Origin: Neopestalotiopsis rosae
Lineage: Eukaryota > Ascomycota > Sordariomycetes > Amphisphaeriales > Sporocadaceae
Assembly: GCA_023078685.1 (NCBI GenBank)
Contig: JALGAS010000007.1
Location: 434,001-498,000, forward strand
Direction of reading: 5' to 3'
Length of the DNA: 64,000 nt
In this document: positions 32,564-45,500 of the stretch, piece by piece
Position numbering within the stretch: the first letter of the stretch is position 1
Layout: each line of letters starts with the position of its first letter
The notes under the pieces: model-generated
The model's database searches: none
Told to the model about the DNA's origin: nothing
What the model saw: only the letters and a program-made list of their open reading frames with translations
Position numbers and translations under genes: made by a program

Positions 32564-35336
32564 CGGACAGGTGGTGACACAATAAGTCCCCGAGCCCGGG
32601 AAAAAGGAAAGCAGAAGAGAGAAAGTCTGGTCCTCGACCAAGCGAGGTGGTGTGTGTAATTTGTTCTTTCCCGCCATTGCATACTTGCAGCAGGAGGGTG
32701 TCACCGTCTCTCCCCGTCCCATCTACGCAAGAATAATGAGCAGAGTAAAGAAGGGGAAAGAAAATAGAAGATGGGCCCGTGTGTCAAAGTAGTTTCTAGC
32801 GGGAAAACGGGTTCAGTGAGATGTATAGCCTGGGGCATTGTTCGGAACCGCTACTCACTGCTTCCTTTCCCTCGCACGACATGACCAAAAAGGAATCGTT
32901 TTTTTTCTCTCATATGATGGATCATACCGTCCCGCGGTACTAGTAAAGTCTGGGTGTCCAGACATGAAGAGTGCGGAAAAAGACATGCACGATGATTTCT
33001 CGCGTCGGCCCGTGGCGTGCCGGGAGGAATGCAGGAGACTTGTGTTTCCCTCTTTCTTTTCGTCTATTTCCCTACTTTTGAGGAGAATGGAGAAGATGTT
33101 GTATTCCTCTACACCATCTTCGCTTTTTGTGACCGCGTGAGCAGCAAACCTCCATGCGGTCGATGCGGGACTAGATGGGGGCTGCTGCAAACATCCATGC
33201 GCAGGTGGGAGGTAGATGGCATTCAGAGATTCTCGGGATCCCGCCTTTTCCTTTCACTGAGGCAAAGAATATATTGCTTGTCACTGCGTGCCATAACGCA
33301 TCCATCACTCCACAGATAAACGAGTAGGTAGTCTCCCCTGGCAAGTACACAATAACGTTATGGGTCTGAAGATCATAGAGATTGCGCTTTGTGGGATCCA
33401 TACCTTTCTATTCCGAGTAAGGTGCGCAAATGTGATTGGTCGGGAAATGGGACAAAAAAAATAATACAAAACAAGTGTGTGAAATTCAAATACCCCAGCC
33501 CAGTAAGACATACATACATCTATGCAATGCACCGCAAGATGTGATATGAGATCTCCAATATTGGCAATTCGCGGGTTCAAAGACGGTTTGGCCTCGACTG
33601 CATGCATAATGCAAAGCCAGCACATCGTGAGTAGGGAGTGGGGTGCAATGAGACCGAAAACATCGCGAGTGTTAAAGTGTGGTGTTATTGGTCGGATTTT
33701 GACATCTCGCGGAAGCCAGGGGTCAACACCCAGGGAGCCGGAGCACCGTTCCTGAGTGGTAAGTACATACTCGACGGCGCTCAGTTTAACTATCAGTACG
33801 ACTCCCCAGGGTTGTTTCAAAAGATCAGGCTCCTGGATCGAGTTACCCTTGAAAGACACCCACAATCAAGGCAGATAGGGCTGGAATCAGTAGCTTGTAT
33901 CATAGATCATGTGGTCCAAACTGGCCAAGATCTAACGTAGGTATCAAAAGAACCCCGTTCGACTTTCCTCGGTAATCGCGCATCAGTTTTCGGCCAGAGG
34001 CAGCAAACTTGTTTTGTTTCTCCGCTTCCAATGTCGCTGTTTACGTCCGTTGTTCCCAAGAACAACAAGTCTGTGGGACATGCAGGTCCCTTTGGTTCCA
34101 GGATTGACGAATATCTTGGGGTCCTTGGGCAGAAATATCGACTCGGCATTTCGCAATAATGAAGATGCCCTCGCACGGAAGCGTAAACTGGATGGCCTCC
34201 ATGGCCAGACGAACCCTGCACCTGTCATGCCACTGCCAGTTGTCCTTGCAGCCTAGGTCCCCTGCTCGGGCTCATAGTACGTAGGAAGAGGCAAATATAG
34301 GTATCGCACCTAGGACACTGCGGCCGGTCGTGTGGAGATGCAATACATTGCCCTCTTCATGTATACCCAATGTTACGTACCATTTGAGAAGTTCCTCGGG
34401 CGGTGTGTCTGCTGCATACAGCATTAGCAAGGGTGAAGACGACGGAATTACCAAGAGAGTTGCGCGAGTGACGTGTAAGTGCATGCGAAACGCGTGCAAG
34501 AGAATTCTCAAAGAAGAAGAAGAAAACTCACGAAATGCTTAGCTGGCCCGGGTCGGAAGGTCTGGAACAGACCGTATTCACGGGCCGTGAGTGATGGGCC
34601 CCTCTGCAGTAGAACCACTCACGGTGCCTTGGTTCATTTTGGTTCGGAGTCGCCCAATTCCATTTGGAGTATCGTAGACCGGTTGCTCAGGCATGGAAAT
34701 TGATCGCGAAGCACGACGTTGATTCCCGAACCCCTTGTCAAGTGTTTCCCATTCATTCTTGGACCCCAAATACACAGACGCGAACTTCAATTGCTCAGGA
34801 GTGACTGGTTTCTTAGTCTCATAGTTGACACATGGCCCTGGCTCTTATCGGACAGTCGATCTCACGGATTCGGTAGGAGAAGGGCTGTGGCCGGGCGATG
34901 TCGTCGGGGGCGTGGGCATCGAGCGAGGTTCGGTGCTAAGAAATCTGCAGCCCAAAAGATGTGGTGGGAGGAAGAATTATAACTACGGACCAACAGTCCA
35001 CTTGCATATTTGTTGACGGATCTGTATTCATCCGCAACAGATCAGTGATGTGGCTGCCCGTCATAATATTGACCCTAAACGCGGGCCCTTGGGTTCGGTC
35101 GTGACGGTAGGCCACCGAGGCCGCCGGCCATGCGGCCGCGAGGCCACCAAATCGTGCATTAATTCGTGTGCGGCGGCCAGGTCAGAACAGTCAAGCAGAT
35201 GCCTAAAGTGGAGAACAAAGTAACGGGAATAAAGTCTATAACTCGAGATAAGCAATCACTGCAAACCACGTAGCCGGTCTAATAAGGTCTCGCTCGCAGA
35301 GTGCCTCCCCGTGAGGCATGGTGTACAAACCCAACC

Positions 35337-35337
<1 letters not shown>

Positions 35338-35367
<30 letters not shown>
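35338..35367 (+). repeat. Homopolymer C tract of 30 nt
   Basis: Thirty consecutive C residues lie in intergenic DNA. Such long C/G runs are rare in fungal genomes and hard to sequence accurately, so the exact length is doubtful. Confidence 0.9.
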
Positions 35368-36313
35368 ATACGTCTCAATACGCCCGTTTGGAGTAAACCC
35401 ACGAGGAAGCAGCCGTGGCTAAATGACGGCATGGGTTGGCATATGCACATTCCACATGGCCACGAGGATGTAGACGTGACCACCAATGCTTGCAAGTATC
35501 CCATGCAAGCTAGCTGCACCGAGGCTGATGAATTGCGATTTGCCGGCTCAAAGGCACTGAATACCGTCTTGAGCAGATATTTTCGGCGTTGCATCGAAAT
35601 TATGAGCGTAAGATTTCAAAGGCAATCAAATGATTTCCCCTTTTTGTTGCATACAGCGTCTGTGGGGAAGCACAGTGTAAATCACCATCGCCCTTTATCA
35701 ACCAGTGGGTGAAATCATGCACCTGAAATGACCTGGCTGCACAACCTTTCATAGCTCTGCAACTCTGCAGCACTGACAAGGTCTCCGAATCTTGCGGCCG
35801 GGAAATTTTCAACGGCTGTTCCGTACAGAAGACAAGGGGGTACTAGCATTGCCGGGGGACATTGTTGTGAGACGGCAGACAGTGGGCTGTCAGACTGGCA
35901 GGCATTGCTAGGCGATCGACAGCATTGCTGAGTGGACTCGGAGAAGACCGTACGAAGGACAACTGGCCGCCCCCAAAGGACGCTGAGGATCTGAGCCATT
36001 GTATCGGTACACCCGACTGGCGTTGACTGGGTAGGAAGATGAGCAATGGGCGCTCCCGCAGCTCTGCGCATTGCTCGAGTCGGGCGGGTAGATTTTGCCG
36101 CCAAACGTCGCAATCGAGTCCCAAATAGAACAAAGCGCCGTAGAGGCGGCTGCGAGAGATTGAGGAACTGCCAAGCTGTACAACTTGTGCGCAATTCGAC
36201 ACAGCCGCTTCTCCCCGGCGAGAATTCACGAACCGCAAAATAATACCGACCTTCAAGCTGTTGTTGCGAGACTTGCCTGTCTCTGTTGTATCCTTCTTTC
36301 CACACTAGACGCA

Positions 36314-37710
36314 TCAGTATCTAGCAGCAGGCCGTCTCGCCGTATAAATGTACCTTGCCAAGGTTAGTGGTGGGTGCGGCGCTATGGCGGCAAGCTGCAT
36401 GGGCCTCGAAAACACTCACATGGTACAATGCGACCTGAAGGAACGGGTGCAAATCTCCCGCTTGACATCCTCAATTAGTACACGAACTTGAGAAGCTGAG
36501 TACCCTTTGTATCGCGTTAGAGGGGCCATGGTCATGGCTTCTATACCCTGTAACATGCCCATATTCAACCATCGTCCGATTTCCTTTTGGTACTCGTCAG
36601 ATGGCCAAGGGTGGTATGGGATTTCTTTGATGTTGCGCTTGATGTCCTCGAAGCCGGCTTGTTTTAGCCATGATTCTGGCGCGGGCTCAAGGCTTAAGGG
36701 CAACCCAGCTCGCTCAAAAGCAGACCGCAGTTCGCTGAACCAGAAGCGGAGCTTGGAATCCTGTGGCAAGCTATGATCTCCGCTTTGGGGAAGAAAGTCG
36801 ATTTCGACATGTTCAATCACCCCGATACCCGGCTTTAGATGCCTTTGGATGATATTAGTACACAGCCTCTTGTGGATGACGTCGGATTTGCTACTCACCG
36901 TAAAGCATTTTTGTAGAGAGCAGGCCAATCGCGGATGCTTCCTGCCAGCATCTGCAAGTGGACCATGTCAAAGGAATCTGGTTCTAGTCCCCAAGAATGT
37001 TCCTCAATATCCTGACGACGAAATTCGATAGTAGCAGGAATGCTGTGCCATGTCAGCTCTAGTTTATGGGATAATTTCCACGTTTTGCGTACCTTTCTGG
37101 TTGAGAATAATTTAGATCTAAACCAATGACTCTACCAGACTGGTATGCGCTGTTATGTCATTAGCAAGCCAATACATGATGACAAGAGACGACACATGGT
37201 GAGACATACTCGGCCATATCGATTGCCCAGATACCCGTGCCGCATCCTAGGTCGAGTATACGCGGTCCGGCACTACTAATCTTTGCTTCATGTAGGCCGC
37301 CCGCAAGAGCATCATGCTTGCGTGCTACCGTGAAAAATTTATGCATAATATCCATTCTGTCGAGCTCATTCTAGAGAAAGGTCAGCAGGTAGGATGTGGT
37401 TGGGGAGCGTGAGAAGCTTTGAGTAACTGGGTTCGTACCTCGTCTATGGGCATCAGATACTGGCCCGGGTGGAAGGTACCGTAGTAACGGCCATTCTCAA
37501 CGAACCAAGGCGCATTTGACACTTGGCCTTGCTGGTGTTGTTGCGGTGGAGGGTTGGGTTGGGGAGGTCCGCTGCAACGATTGTTTAGCACGATGTCATT
37601 ATACACTCACCAGTACTAGTAGTAATGGAGAGGGTCACTCATGAAGAGCCACGTCAAGCATATAGCGAGAGATGAGCTTACTTGGAATAGTTGAAGACAC
37701 TATTGGCCAT
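36314..37710 (-). CDS. LaeA/LAE1-like methyltransferase (secondary-metabolism regulator family)
   Basis: Class I SAM-dependent methyltransferase of the fungal LaeA-like family, whose founder is the velvet-complex regulator of secondary metabolism and development. Seven exons, 37710-37682, 37571-37439, 37370-37210, 37149-37093, 37042-36899, 36842-36420 and 36353-36314, give 328 residues; all introns are GT-AG and phases agree throughout. Landmarks are [20 protein letters not shown] near 35-54, SAM motif [12 protein letters not shown] (92-102), [54 protein letters not shown] and the family ending MYIYTARRP supplied by the 40-nt last exon. The N-terminus is short for LaeA, with a PPQQHQQ stretch. 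Fungi carry several LaeA-like paralogues (Llm proteins, VipC/VapB), so true LaeA orthology is not certain. Confidence 0.85.
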
Positions 37711-39063
37711 GTTTGCCTTTTGTGCAGAGTGCTGCGGCCAAGGCTGGTGGGAAGGGTGATTTGGCTGATGTAGCTCTGGAGAACGGGGAGAATAGACGTC
37801 AGACATTGACAAGTCTCTTCTTCTGGGTATATAGTCTTCCTAAACTGGTGGCCAAACAGACACAGCCTCGATGGTGTATGCAACGATGTAAAGAGTGAGG
37901 CTGAAAACTGATTCTCCTTTCACGTCGTCTTGAGTATCCTGAAGGTGTGTATGTTTATGGGTATATTGCCACTTCTGCTGCTAGATGATGTGGGCTCCTT
38001 GCTGACCAGAATGCGCACGTAGAAAAAGGGAATGGGAGGAGAAAAAAACCCCCGTGATTTAGAGTGGAAGCAAAATGGAGAGGTCCTTTGGTGAATTATC
38101 TGGCATTAGCCGCAGCAGTACCAAAGGTAAAAGAATAGCGGACTGGTGATGTATTTGGTTTTTGTTGAGACGGGATTGGAGATTTTTGGTGCGTGTGCTG
38201 TAAAAGGAGGAACAACTGGGCACAGATAGCACCAGGTAGTGACTTAGGCACTTGCAGGCTCGACAGGCGAAGCAAGCAAGCAGGCAAGCAGGCACGACCC
38301 TGGGGCAGCAGATGCGTCAGTCCGGCTTGTAATGGCGGGGGTGCCTTCCAATTTGCGAGGACTGTGAAAAGCTAAAAGAAAAGACAAGAAGCGAGCGGCT
38401 CAATGAACAGGTAGGTAACGTCAATTGTCGATGCCTTGAACGGCGGCAGTGGCCAAAGTTTAAGTAATAGCTTCGGGCACTGACTGAGGGAGCGTGGTGC
38501 AAAAAGAAGGAAAAATAAAAGTTGTACAAAGACAAAGAAAGAGACAGGGGGTGGAGGCCGTGGATCAACAACTAAGTTTGGGGATAGCTTCTGGTGCTTG
38601 ACCACGCTGGTGGAACCCCAGCGTCTGCGGGCAGTGGGCTTTTCTCTCTTTCTTGATCCAAGGCATATATGTAAAATCAAGTAAGGTAACGAGGAGTAGT
38701 GACGGATGTATGGAGGCCAGGTAACAGAGGTATCTGGCTTACCTACCTCACTACCTAGCATTGACCACGCCTAGCACTGAGCTAGGGGGTAAGGTACTTA
38801 CTGAACAACCTGGCAGCCCATCGTGGGGCAAGGCACCATGGATGTTGTTGTAGAAAAGCACTAACTCTTTCTCTACGTTTCGTGTAGTACTATGACATTT
38901 CATGATTTTTCATCACGTATCGAATTTCAATTTCCAACAGTCATTCCTTTGCTCTTTGTTTCCATGGCTCCAAAGTGGATAGCGACCGGCGAGCACCGTC
39001 GTCCTGTTACCCACGTACCATCCAACGGGCTGGCTGAGCCAATATTCCCTTTGTCACTGGCTC

Positions 39064-39087
39064 CCTAGGTAGGTAACCTAGTAGGTA
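39064..39087 (+). repeat. Cluster of CCTAGGTAGGTA-type motif
   Basis: CCTAGGTAGGTAACCTAGTAGGTA combines two related palindromic units. The same core appears at 40524-40533, 59135-59146, 60068-60081 and 60144-60159, always outside genes. Confidence 0.7.
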
Positions 39088-40580
39088 TTTCACTGCCAGT
39101 CATGTACTCATCACTGACCGACTGAACTAGCGGGCTGTTTTGCTGCGATACTTGAGATAAAAAGGACCATCATCCTCGGCACTGCGTCAAGCGATCAGGG
39201 ACAAGGGCCTTCAAGTCAGCTGATACATATCTGCTTACATACATCATTTACTTCTACAACTAGCACCGATAGGCCAATTAACCTATAGTTCACTCTGACA
39301 TTGACGTATCATCTTGGGATGGGGGTTTAATGACGGAGTACCTCTGTACCTTATTACTACATCAAGGATAAACTATAATACTTCTTCTCTTTGTTCGCGC
39401 GAAATGGAGCATCGAGAGCTGGCCTTACCTGCCTACGTTTGCACACCCTGTTGCGATCCCTTCCATCCGTGCTGTCTATCTACTTTACATATATGGCATA
39501 TGGACGACTTGTCGTTTCAAAGACCAGGCAGGGGTGCAGTCGCGCCTATTGACCCCTCTGTCTCTGTCAATGGGCGGAGTGCAAGGGTGCAGGGAGTTTG
39601 TGGTGCAGCTTGAGCCCTGGGCGGATCAACCATGTTAAACCCCAGTAGTACCCGCGAGCATCAGTGATCAGAACCCATCCACCCATCAGCGGCAGCATGG
39701 GGATGGATGCAGTGTACTATGTACGTACTATGTAGATACCATAGTGTGCATGCCTAGCCGGGGCACAGCACTCACTTTGAGGCTTCGGATGTAACCAGTG
39801 GAAGACCCATGTCCAAGTCTAGAAACTTGACGCCCTGCTGGCGATTGTTCATGTAGCTCTCCCGTTGGAACTTGGATGATGGAACATTTGATCATGAACA
39901 GAGGAATGCGGCCCCGTCTGAAAATGGACCGGGGGAGACGGCGCCCGGCCTCACAGCACACACAGCTCGAGTGCTCGCCCAATGACCACCAGGGAACCGG
40001 CCCATCATGGCCTTGTCGATCGCTTCATGATCGACTCAATGTGGACTCTTGAGAGTCTGTCTGTATGTACGCATAACAAACCTCCCCGCTCTATATTTGG
40101 TTCCTATGTTCTTTCAATCATCACGCCTCTGTCCTTCTGAATGGATGACGCACAGGGCGCTCCGGCACTTGCGTCTGGCGCCGAACCCTGCCCTATACTC
40201 CCAGGTTGCATTTCTTCGGTAGCTTGTCCTGCCAGGGAGTTATGGTACAGGCAACTGGCGAGTTTTGGTGATTTGATAGAACAAGCTGCCGGTCGTATAT
40301 GCTGCCGTGACAAGCGAGCCGTGCGACGCATCCCGCTTCGCCCAGTCCACCGACCACAGGCTTGACTGCTGGGCTGGTAAGCTAGGACAACTGACTAAAG
40401 TTACACACTACAGTAGCTAACATTGGATGGCCCAACGCATCTGATATGCACAATTGATACCTAGTCCTTGCACTCACCTAATCACTAACCTGCGAGAAAA
40501 AGATCCGCCAGCCCGCTTGGGGGTTACCTAGGTCTGTTGGTACTATAGTGTGTAGATATGTACCTTCAATGTTGCTAGAC

Positions 40581-42564
40581 TCATGGCGCGCCCCACTGAA
40601 TTACTACCTTTGCTGCGATCCCAGGGAACTGGGCTTCAAGCTCATTGGTGACATCGTCGCCGTATTGGAGCAGCTCGCTGGCGATTACGGGATGCGGATT
40701 CGCGTTACTCAGACAAAGCAGGCATGACCGGCCGAGGCTGAGCTCGGATGCGATATGTGCGCGTAGCGAGATGCCGTCACTATAAGCACTCTTCGGCCGG
40801 TCGGAACTTGAATCCGCCTGCGTGAATAAGGACATGGCGCCAATTGAACCCCCGAAAGGAATGTCATAAGATGCCTTAATAATGTTTATAGCACTTGCCT
40901 TACCATATCAAGCTTTGGGCTCAGGGGCTTGAATCTCCGTTGCTGGTATATAGTGCTTGATACTCTAGTAGCATTGGGGGATTATCACGGTTACTATTGA
41001 CTCTCAACGTCACCTTGCCAGCTAATGCCAGCTCACCTACGAGACCGCGGAGGGTCGAGCGGGTCAATCGCGGAATAAGGTTGATCGGGGGTTGGGCCGA
41101 CTTGCAGCTGGCGCACATGATAATCCTGCGTCACCTCGAGGTGCAGAAGGGAGAATATGCAGGTCTGGTGCAGTGACATGACAGAAAGCAGCCCTACCTC
41201 TTGAACCTTGTATGCAGCATCCGCGACGGATAGCCATATATGAGCACTTTTCAGCCCACTCAGGCCCATTTCAGTGCGGGAAGTAGAAGTGCAGTTGGAG
41301 ACAGATATGCCATGGGTGAAGCCCGGTCGTGTAAGACGGCCGCGTGATAGGCGTCGGCATGTTTCCCAGGTCGCAGTCAACGCAGGAGCCTTGGTGCCAT
41401 GGTCCGCTCTAAGTGTCTGTCGTAGTAAATCCAGTTGGCATTGCATCTGAAGGCGGGGAGCTTCAGGATCCGGATGATGTATTTGCATCTTTGACTATGC
41501 ACAAATGACCACTATCAGCAAGACGGTTACCTCATCTTCTGCGCCATTCACGCCGTGCCAATTTGGGTTGTCTTGTAACAAGAGCTGGCTACGAATGCTG
41601 CAGGCGAGGCCATTGTCGGGTCATGTGATCGGGCTTACACAGGGCATTGAATCCAGTGACGGTCTTGTTTGCATACGAGCAATCTTTCCAGCATTTTGGA
41701 GTGCTGACGAGGGACTATTGAAGATCATTTACCAAACTCTCGGTACGTTCATGTAGATAAGTGGTGGTTAGCCCAAGGCCCGGGCGTACGTGCGACTAAC
41801 ATGATCGCACAGATTTGACTATTTCTTGTGGCATGCAACGTGGATCAGCTGACTTCTTGAACTATTGTCAAAATACCTCACATCTTTAGGAAGCAAAGTC
41901 ATCGCGGCTTCCCAGTAACCTTGCATCCGATGCAGAAGGGGGCATGAATTCTTGGTGGAAAAGGCGGTGGACGAACATTGATTCGCAAGTTCCGAAAACC
42001 ATAGTGTTTCCACGGCAGCTGCCGTTGAGCCGTGTAGTGACTAGTGTAGTGAGATCATATCCATTGCGTGCAGGGCTCTCAAGAAGGTCTGATTAGGATC
42101 AGCAAGATCCTGTACTGACTGCTTAGCCTCGTGGGCCAGCAACGAACGATGAGGTTGCATTGGGGAAATCAAAGCGGTGCAAGAGGTAGGTCTCAAAATG
42201 AAATAAAGAAAATCCAGCCTCAACGAACATGCGAAAAGTAAAGTTGGGTGACGCGAAAAACGAATGAATGAACGGAAATGATTCAAGATAGTCACCCAGC
42301 CATTCGAGGTCTACGTAGCTATCTGCAATAGTACGCAGCGATTGACGATCTGCCTTCTCGAAAACAAAGAGAAAGACCGAGACAAACAAGTGCTTTCCCA
42401 GATTGGCACAGTATGCGACCCGACAGCTCGGAACGGTGGATACCACTAGCTGGCTTAGGCTGTTTGATGATTGGTTTGAGCTCAGGGGTCCCTGTCGGCG
42501 TTTCGGGGCAGGCAATTTCCATGTTTTCATTTTCGACAGGCACCTCATGTGCTGGGGCCGTCAA
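40581..42564 (-). other. Cluster of minus-strand open segments, possible unrecognised or decayed gene
   Basis: Open segments on the minus strand follow one another at 42564-42319, 42548-42123, 42295-42041, 42013-41819, 41488-41033, 41118-40921 and 40835-40581. Several have plausible codon use and composition (for example ASELLQYGDDVTNELEAQF near the end and MTAPAHEVPVENENMEI at the start). I could not join them by convincing splice sites and recognise no domain. It could be a multi-exon gene, a decayed one, or chance. Confidence 0.2.
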
Positions 42565-45500
42565 CTGTATGTACTGTACACTTTCCTACAACCCCCCTCA
42601 GCCAGCACCTGAAATTGTCTGGTGCTTGAGCTTGTTATGCGTGCCAATATTTTGAATATCCACCTCAATCTGTCGTATGAATTGCCTCTTTCTGTTCCTT
42701 TTGGACCTCACAAATTTCCCCTGTGTTTTCCATGAGCGAATTATCGGAGTGACGGCCTCGTAGCCGACAATACAAACGTTGCAGCTGCGGCTTCCGCCGC
42801 GCCCGCAGTGCCCGCAGTGCAACTTCCACAGAGAGCGCAGGGGTCGAGCCGCGCGCCTCTATGAGTTCTTTCCCTTTGTTAGCCTATCAAGGCGGCCTCA
42901 CAAGATACCCTGGGCATCTGCCGCAACCACACCCCAAAGCAGAATGCGACACAACAAGTTGGCTGTCGATCACTCTATTGGCTCTCATTCAGCACTGCGA
43001 CCAAAGCGGCAGGGTCTCCATTTGCCGTTGAAGAATCATTGGATACATGTCTTCCTCTCCACTGTCTTGGTCTTGTGAAACCACACTGGGTCTAGGTTTG
43101 CGTGTAAGGGCACACCAGCCTCCTGATCACCAGCGCTCGCTGGTCGCTTCTCGGACACCTACAACGTAACAAGCTCTACTCTCGCACCTCCTGCCGCTGC
43201 GATTGCGCCATTGTTGGCCCAGACTTCCATCCTCATCCCCAATATCACAATCAAATAGTGCAGCACACAGTGCCAATGCCGCACTGTACCGGCCGTCATC
43301 ACAACAACTGGCAGCGGGCTTCTACATGATCTCAAGAGCGACAGCCAAGTGCTTGTGCCATGGAAACTGGATGTCGGCTTCATCGCGTCCTTGTACCTGC
43401 ATACGGCTTGACGCATGCTATGACCATGCAAAGGGCGGTTCCTCATGTGACAGACCGTAAATGACCGACAGCAACCGAAATACATGTACGGGGTCTTTTC
43501 GCTGCAAAGCCAACAAGGCTGCGCGTTCCACCAAGGCGATACCATCACATATGCTGGCACTTGATTCGTCGCCTGGGCCAGAGCGTTGCTAGCCAGAGAC
43601 TACCGTTTTCGGCGACCACACGGACATGTCTGTCGCGGCTCCTGGAATGACATAGGGGCAACGAAAACTCTCAATCGGAGACAGCTCCGTTTTCATGTTC
43701 CGGTAGTTGGGTGACTGCATGAGATGAACTCCACCTGTCCACCGGCACGCGAAACATCTGAGAACTAAGTTCCGGAAAAACTGGCGGAGTTGAGTACTGC
43801 TTCTGCTGTATACAGTCCTCTGCTTATTGCTTAGTTCATCCGAGCCACCATACGCAGGGGGGAGAATTTGGATACCGGACCTCAAGTATATCATGTTAAA
43901 CACAACTTTGGAAAGGCCCACTCATCTTGTATATTGCAATTCTACTCTTCGTGCTTGACATTTCATACCGAAATTGGATAATGGTCGGTACGTACTTATG
44001 GCAGTCTCTTCAGGAAATTATATATCTGCTGATATGACGTTGATAGACATCGCCCTGTCGAGGTGCGGTCACTAAATAAATCTTGATAGACCTAGGACCG
44101 GTACTCCAGCCCTTTTGTGACAACTCAGAAGTCAGAGGTACACAGCATCTACAAAGCTGCTTGCCGCGAAATCGTTGCACTTCTGATTGTGCTTTTACTT
44201 CGGGGGCACATGGGAGCATTGCCGATCGCCCCTCAATTTGCCATTCAGGGAAGTTGATCCGAGGAGCAGGCCCGAAATAATGAACCAAAGTGTCGGGTCG
44301 AAGTTCTCGACACCATTGGTCAACCACAAACTTTGCCAAAGGATCCGTCACCCACGCCGCAGCAATCTCGCCTCCACTCCTCACCACCCGTGGCCTTGGA
44401 TGAGTTATGCTTAGCCGTGCGCTGTTGACTTGCTGACCACCATTGTAGCCGTCCAGGAAGCGAGCTTCACACTTGCCGTCTGGCTAGTCTCCCACTTACA
44501 AGGGTGCCCCAGAGGTATAGGTGTGATGCATGTATCAGCTGATAGGACTGACATTGATCACTAAATTAGCTGCGTCCTTCGGCAGACGAAATGTGTCACC
44601 GCCATTGTGCTGACTTGCTTCTGAGTGAGCGAGTCACGACGTCTCCAATCCTATTCGATTTCGGTGGACGTTCAGGTCATGGTGGAAGCATCAGCACTGT
44701 CCACTTGCCTTTGGGCATCATCGATTGTCCATGGGCATGCCACGTCTAGATCGGCCAAGTTTTGTTGAGACGCATCTCATGCTTGCTCGCTTGTGCAACA
44801 TGTTTTCTTTTCCTTAGAAAGCTTCTCGACTGGACTCAACGTCGGCTGGCTACTTATGCGATGATGTACCCTTGACTCGTCTCTTTTTGACTTTTACGTT
44901 CTCAATCTTGCCCACGATCCGATGTCTTCTTTTTTTCCGCCTAACCCCTTCTCATTTCTTCTTCAATGCAAGAAGTGAGGGAATAGGACGAATTGTTTTA
45001 TGACTTGGCGAAAAGAAGAAGATACTGAATTTAACGGCGATGAATGAGGGGATTACTCTGCTGTAGACATCGGCATGCATAGATGGTGCCACGATATCAG
45101 CCAAATTTCATACTTGCTTGCAGTGGGGGAGAAAAGCCGAGTGGGAACTTTTGGATCAACTCAAGGATATCAGAACTAGAATTGGCCACGAGGGAAGTTC
45201 CATACCCAGCCATTTGGGTCCGAAGGCGACCACCGTACGTTTGTACCACGCCTTACCGGATCACGACAATCGCCGAGAGCGCCTGGGCCCGAGACCATGG
45301 ATCAGTCATCGCACTAAACAAAGTTCCGTATTTCACTGCCAGCGTCGTCTTGTTCACAGGCTCTATTTACGTCGATAAGGATCTTGGGATCCATCCCTTT
45401 GTTTTATCTGCCCTGTACTGGGAAATCCTACTTCCATGCGGACCCATGCTTGAAACCCCTCCAGACGGACACACCATCCCGATAACCCAATCCCCTGATC

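Larger units (their letters stand above)
30951..36313. other. Gene desert of about 5.4 kb
   Basis: Holds the ATP20 3' region and the 3' flank of the LaeA-like gene. Many short open frames exist, often on both strands, and none has coding character or a recognisable motif. The longest (33865-33305 and 36314-35715, both minus) have mixed composition without conserved features. Microsatellites and a homopolymer tract are listed separately. Confidence 0.5.

Noticed and set aside
42760..42900. Cys-rich minus-strand reading (HCGHCGRGG...SCNVC) as a Zn2Cys6 cluster
   Set aside because: Spacing does not match C-x2-C-x6-C, and the frame meets stops without a plausible downstream regulator domain.
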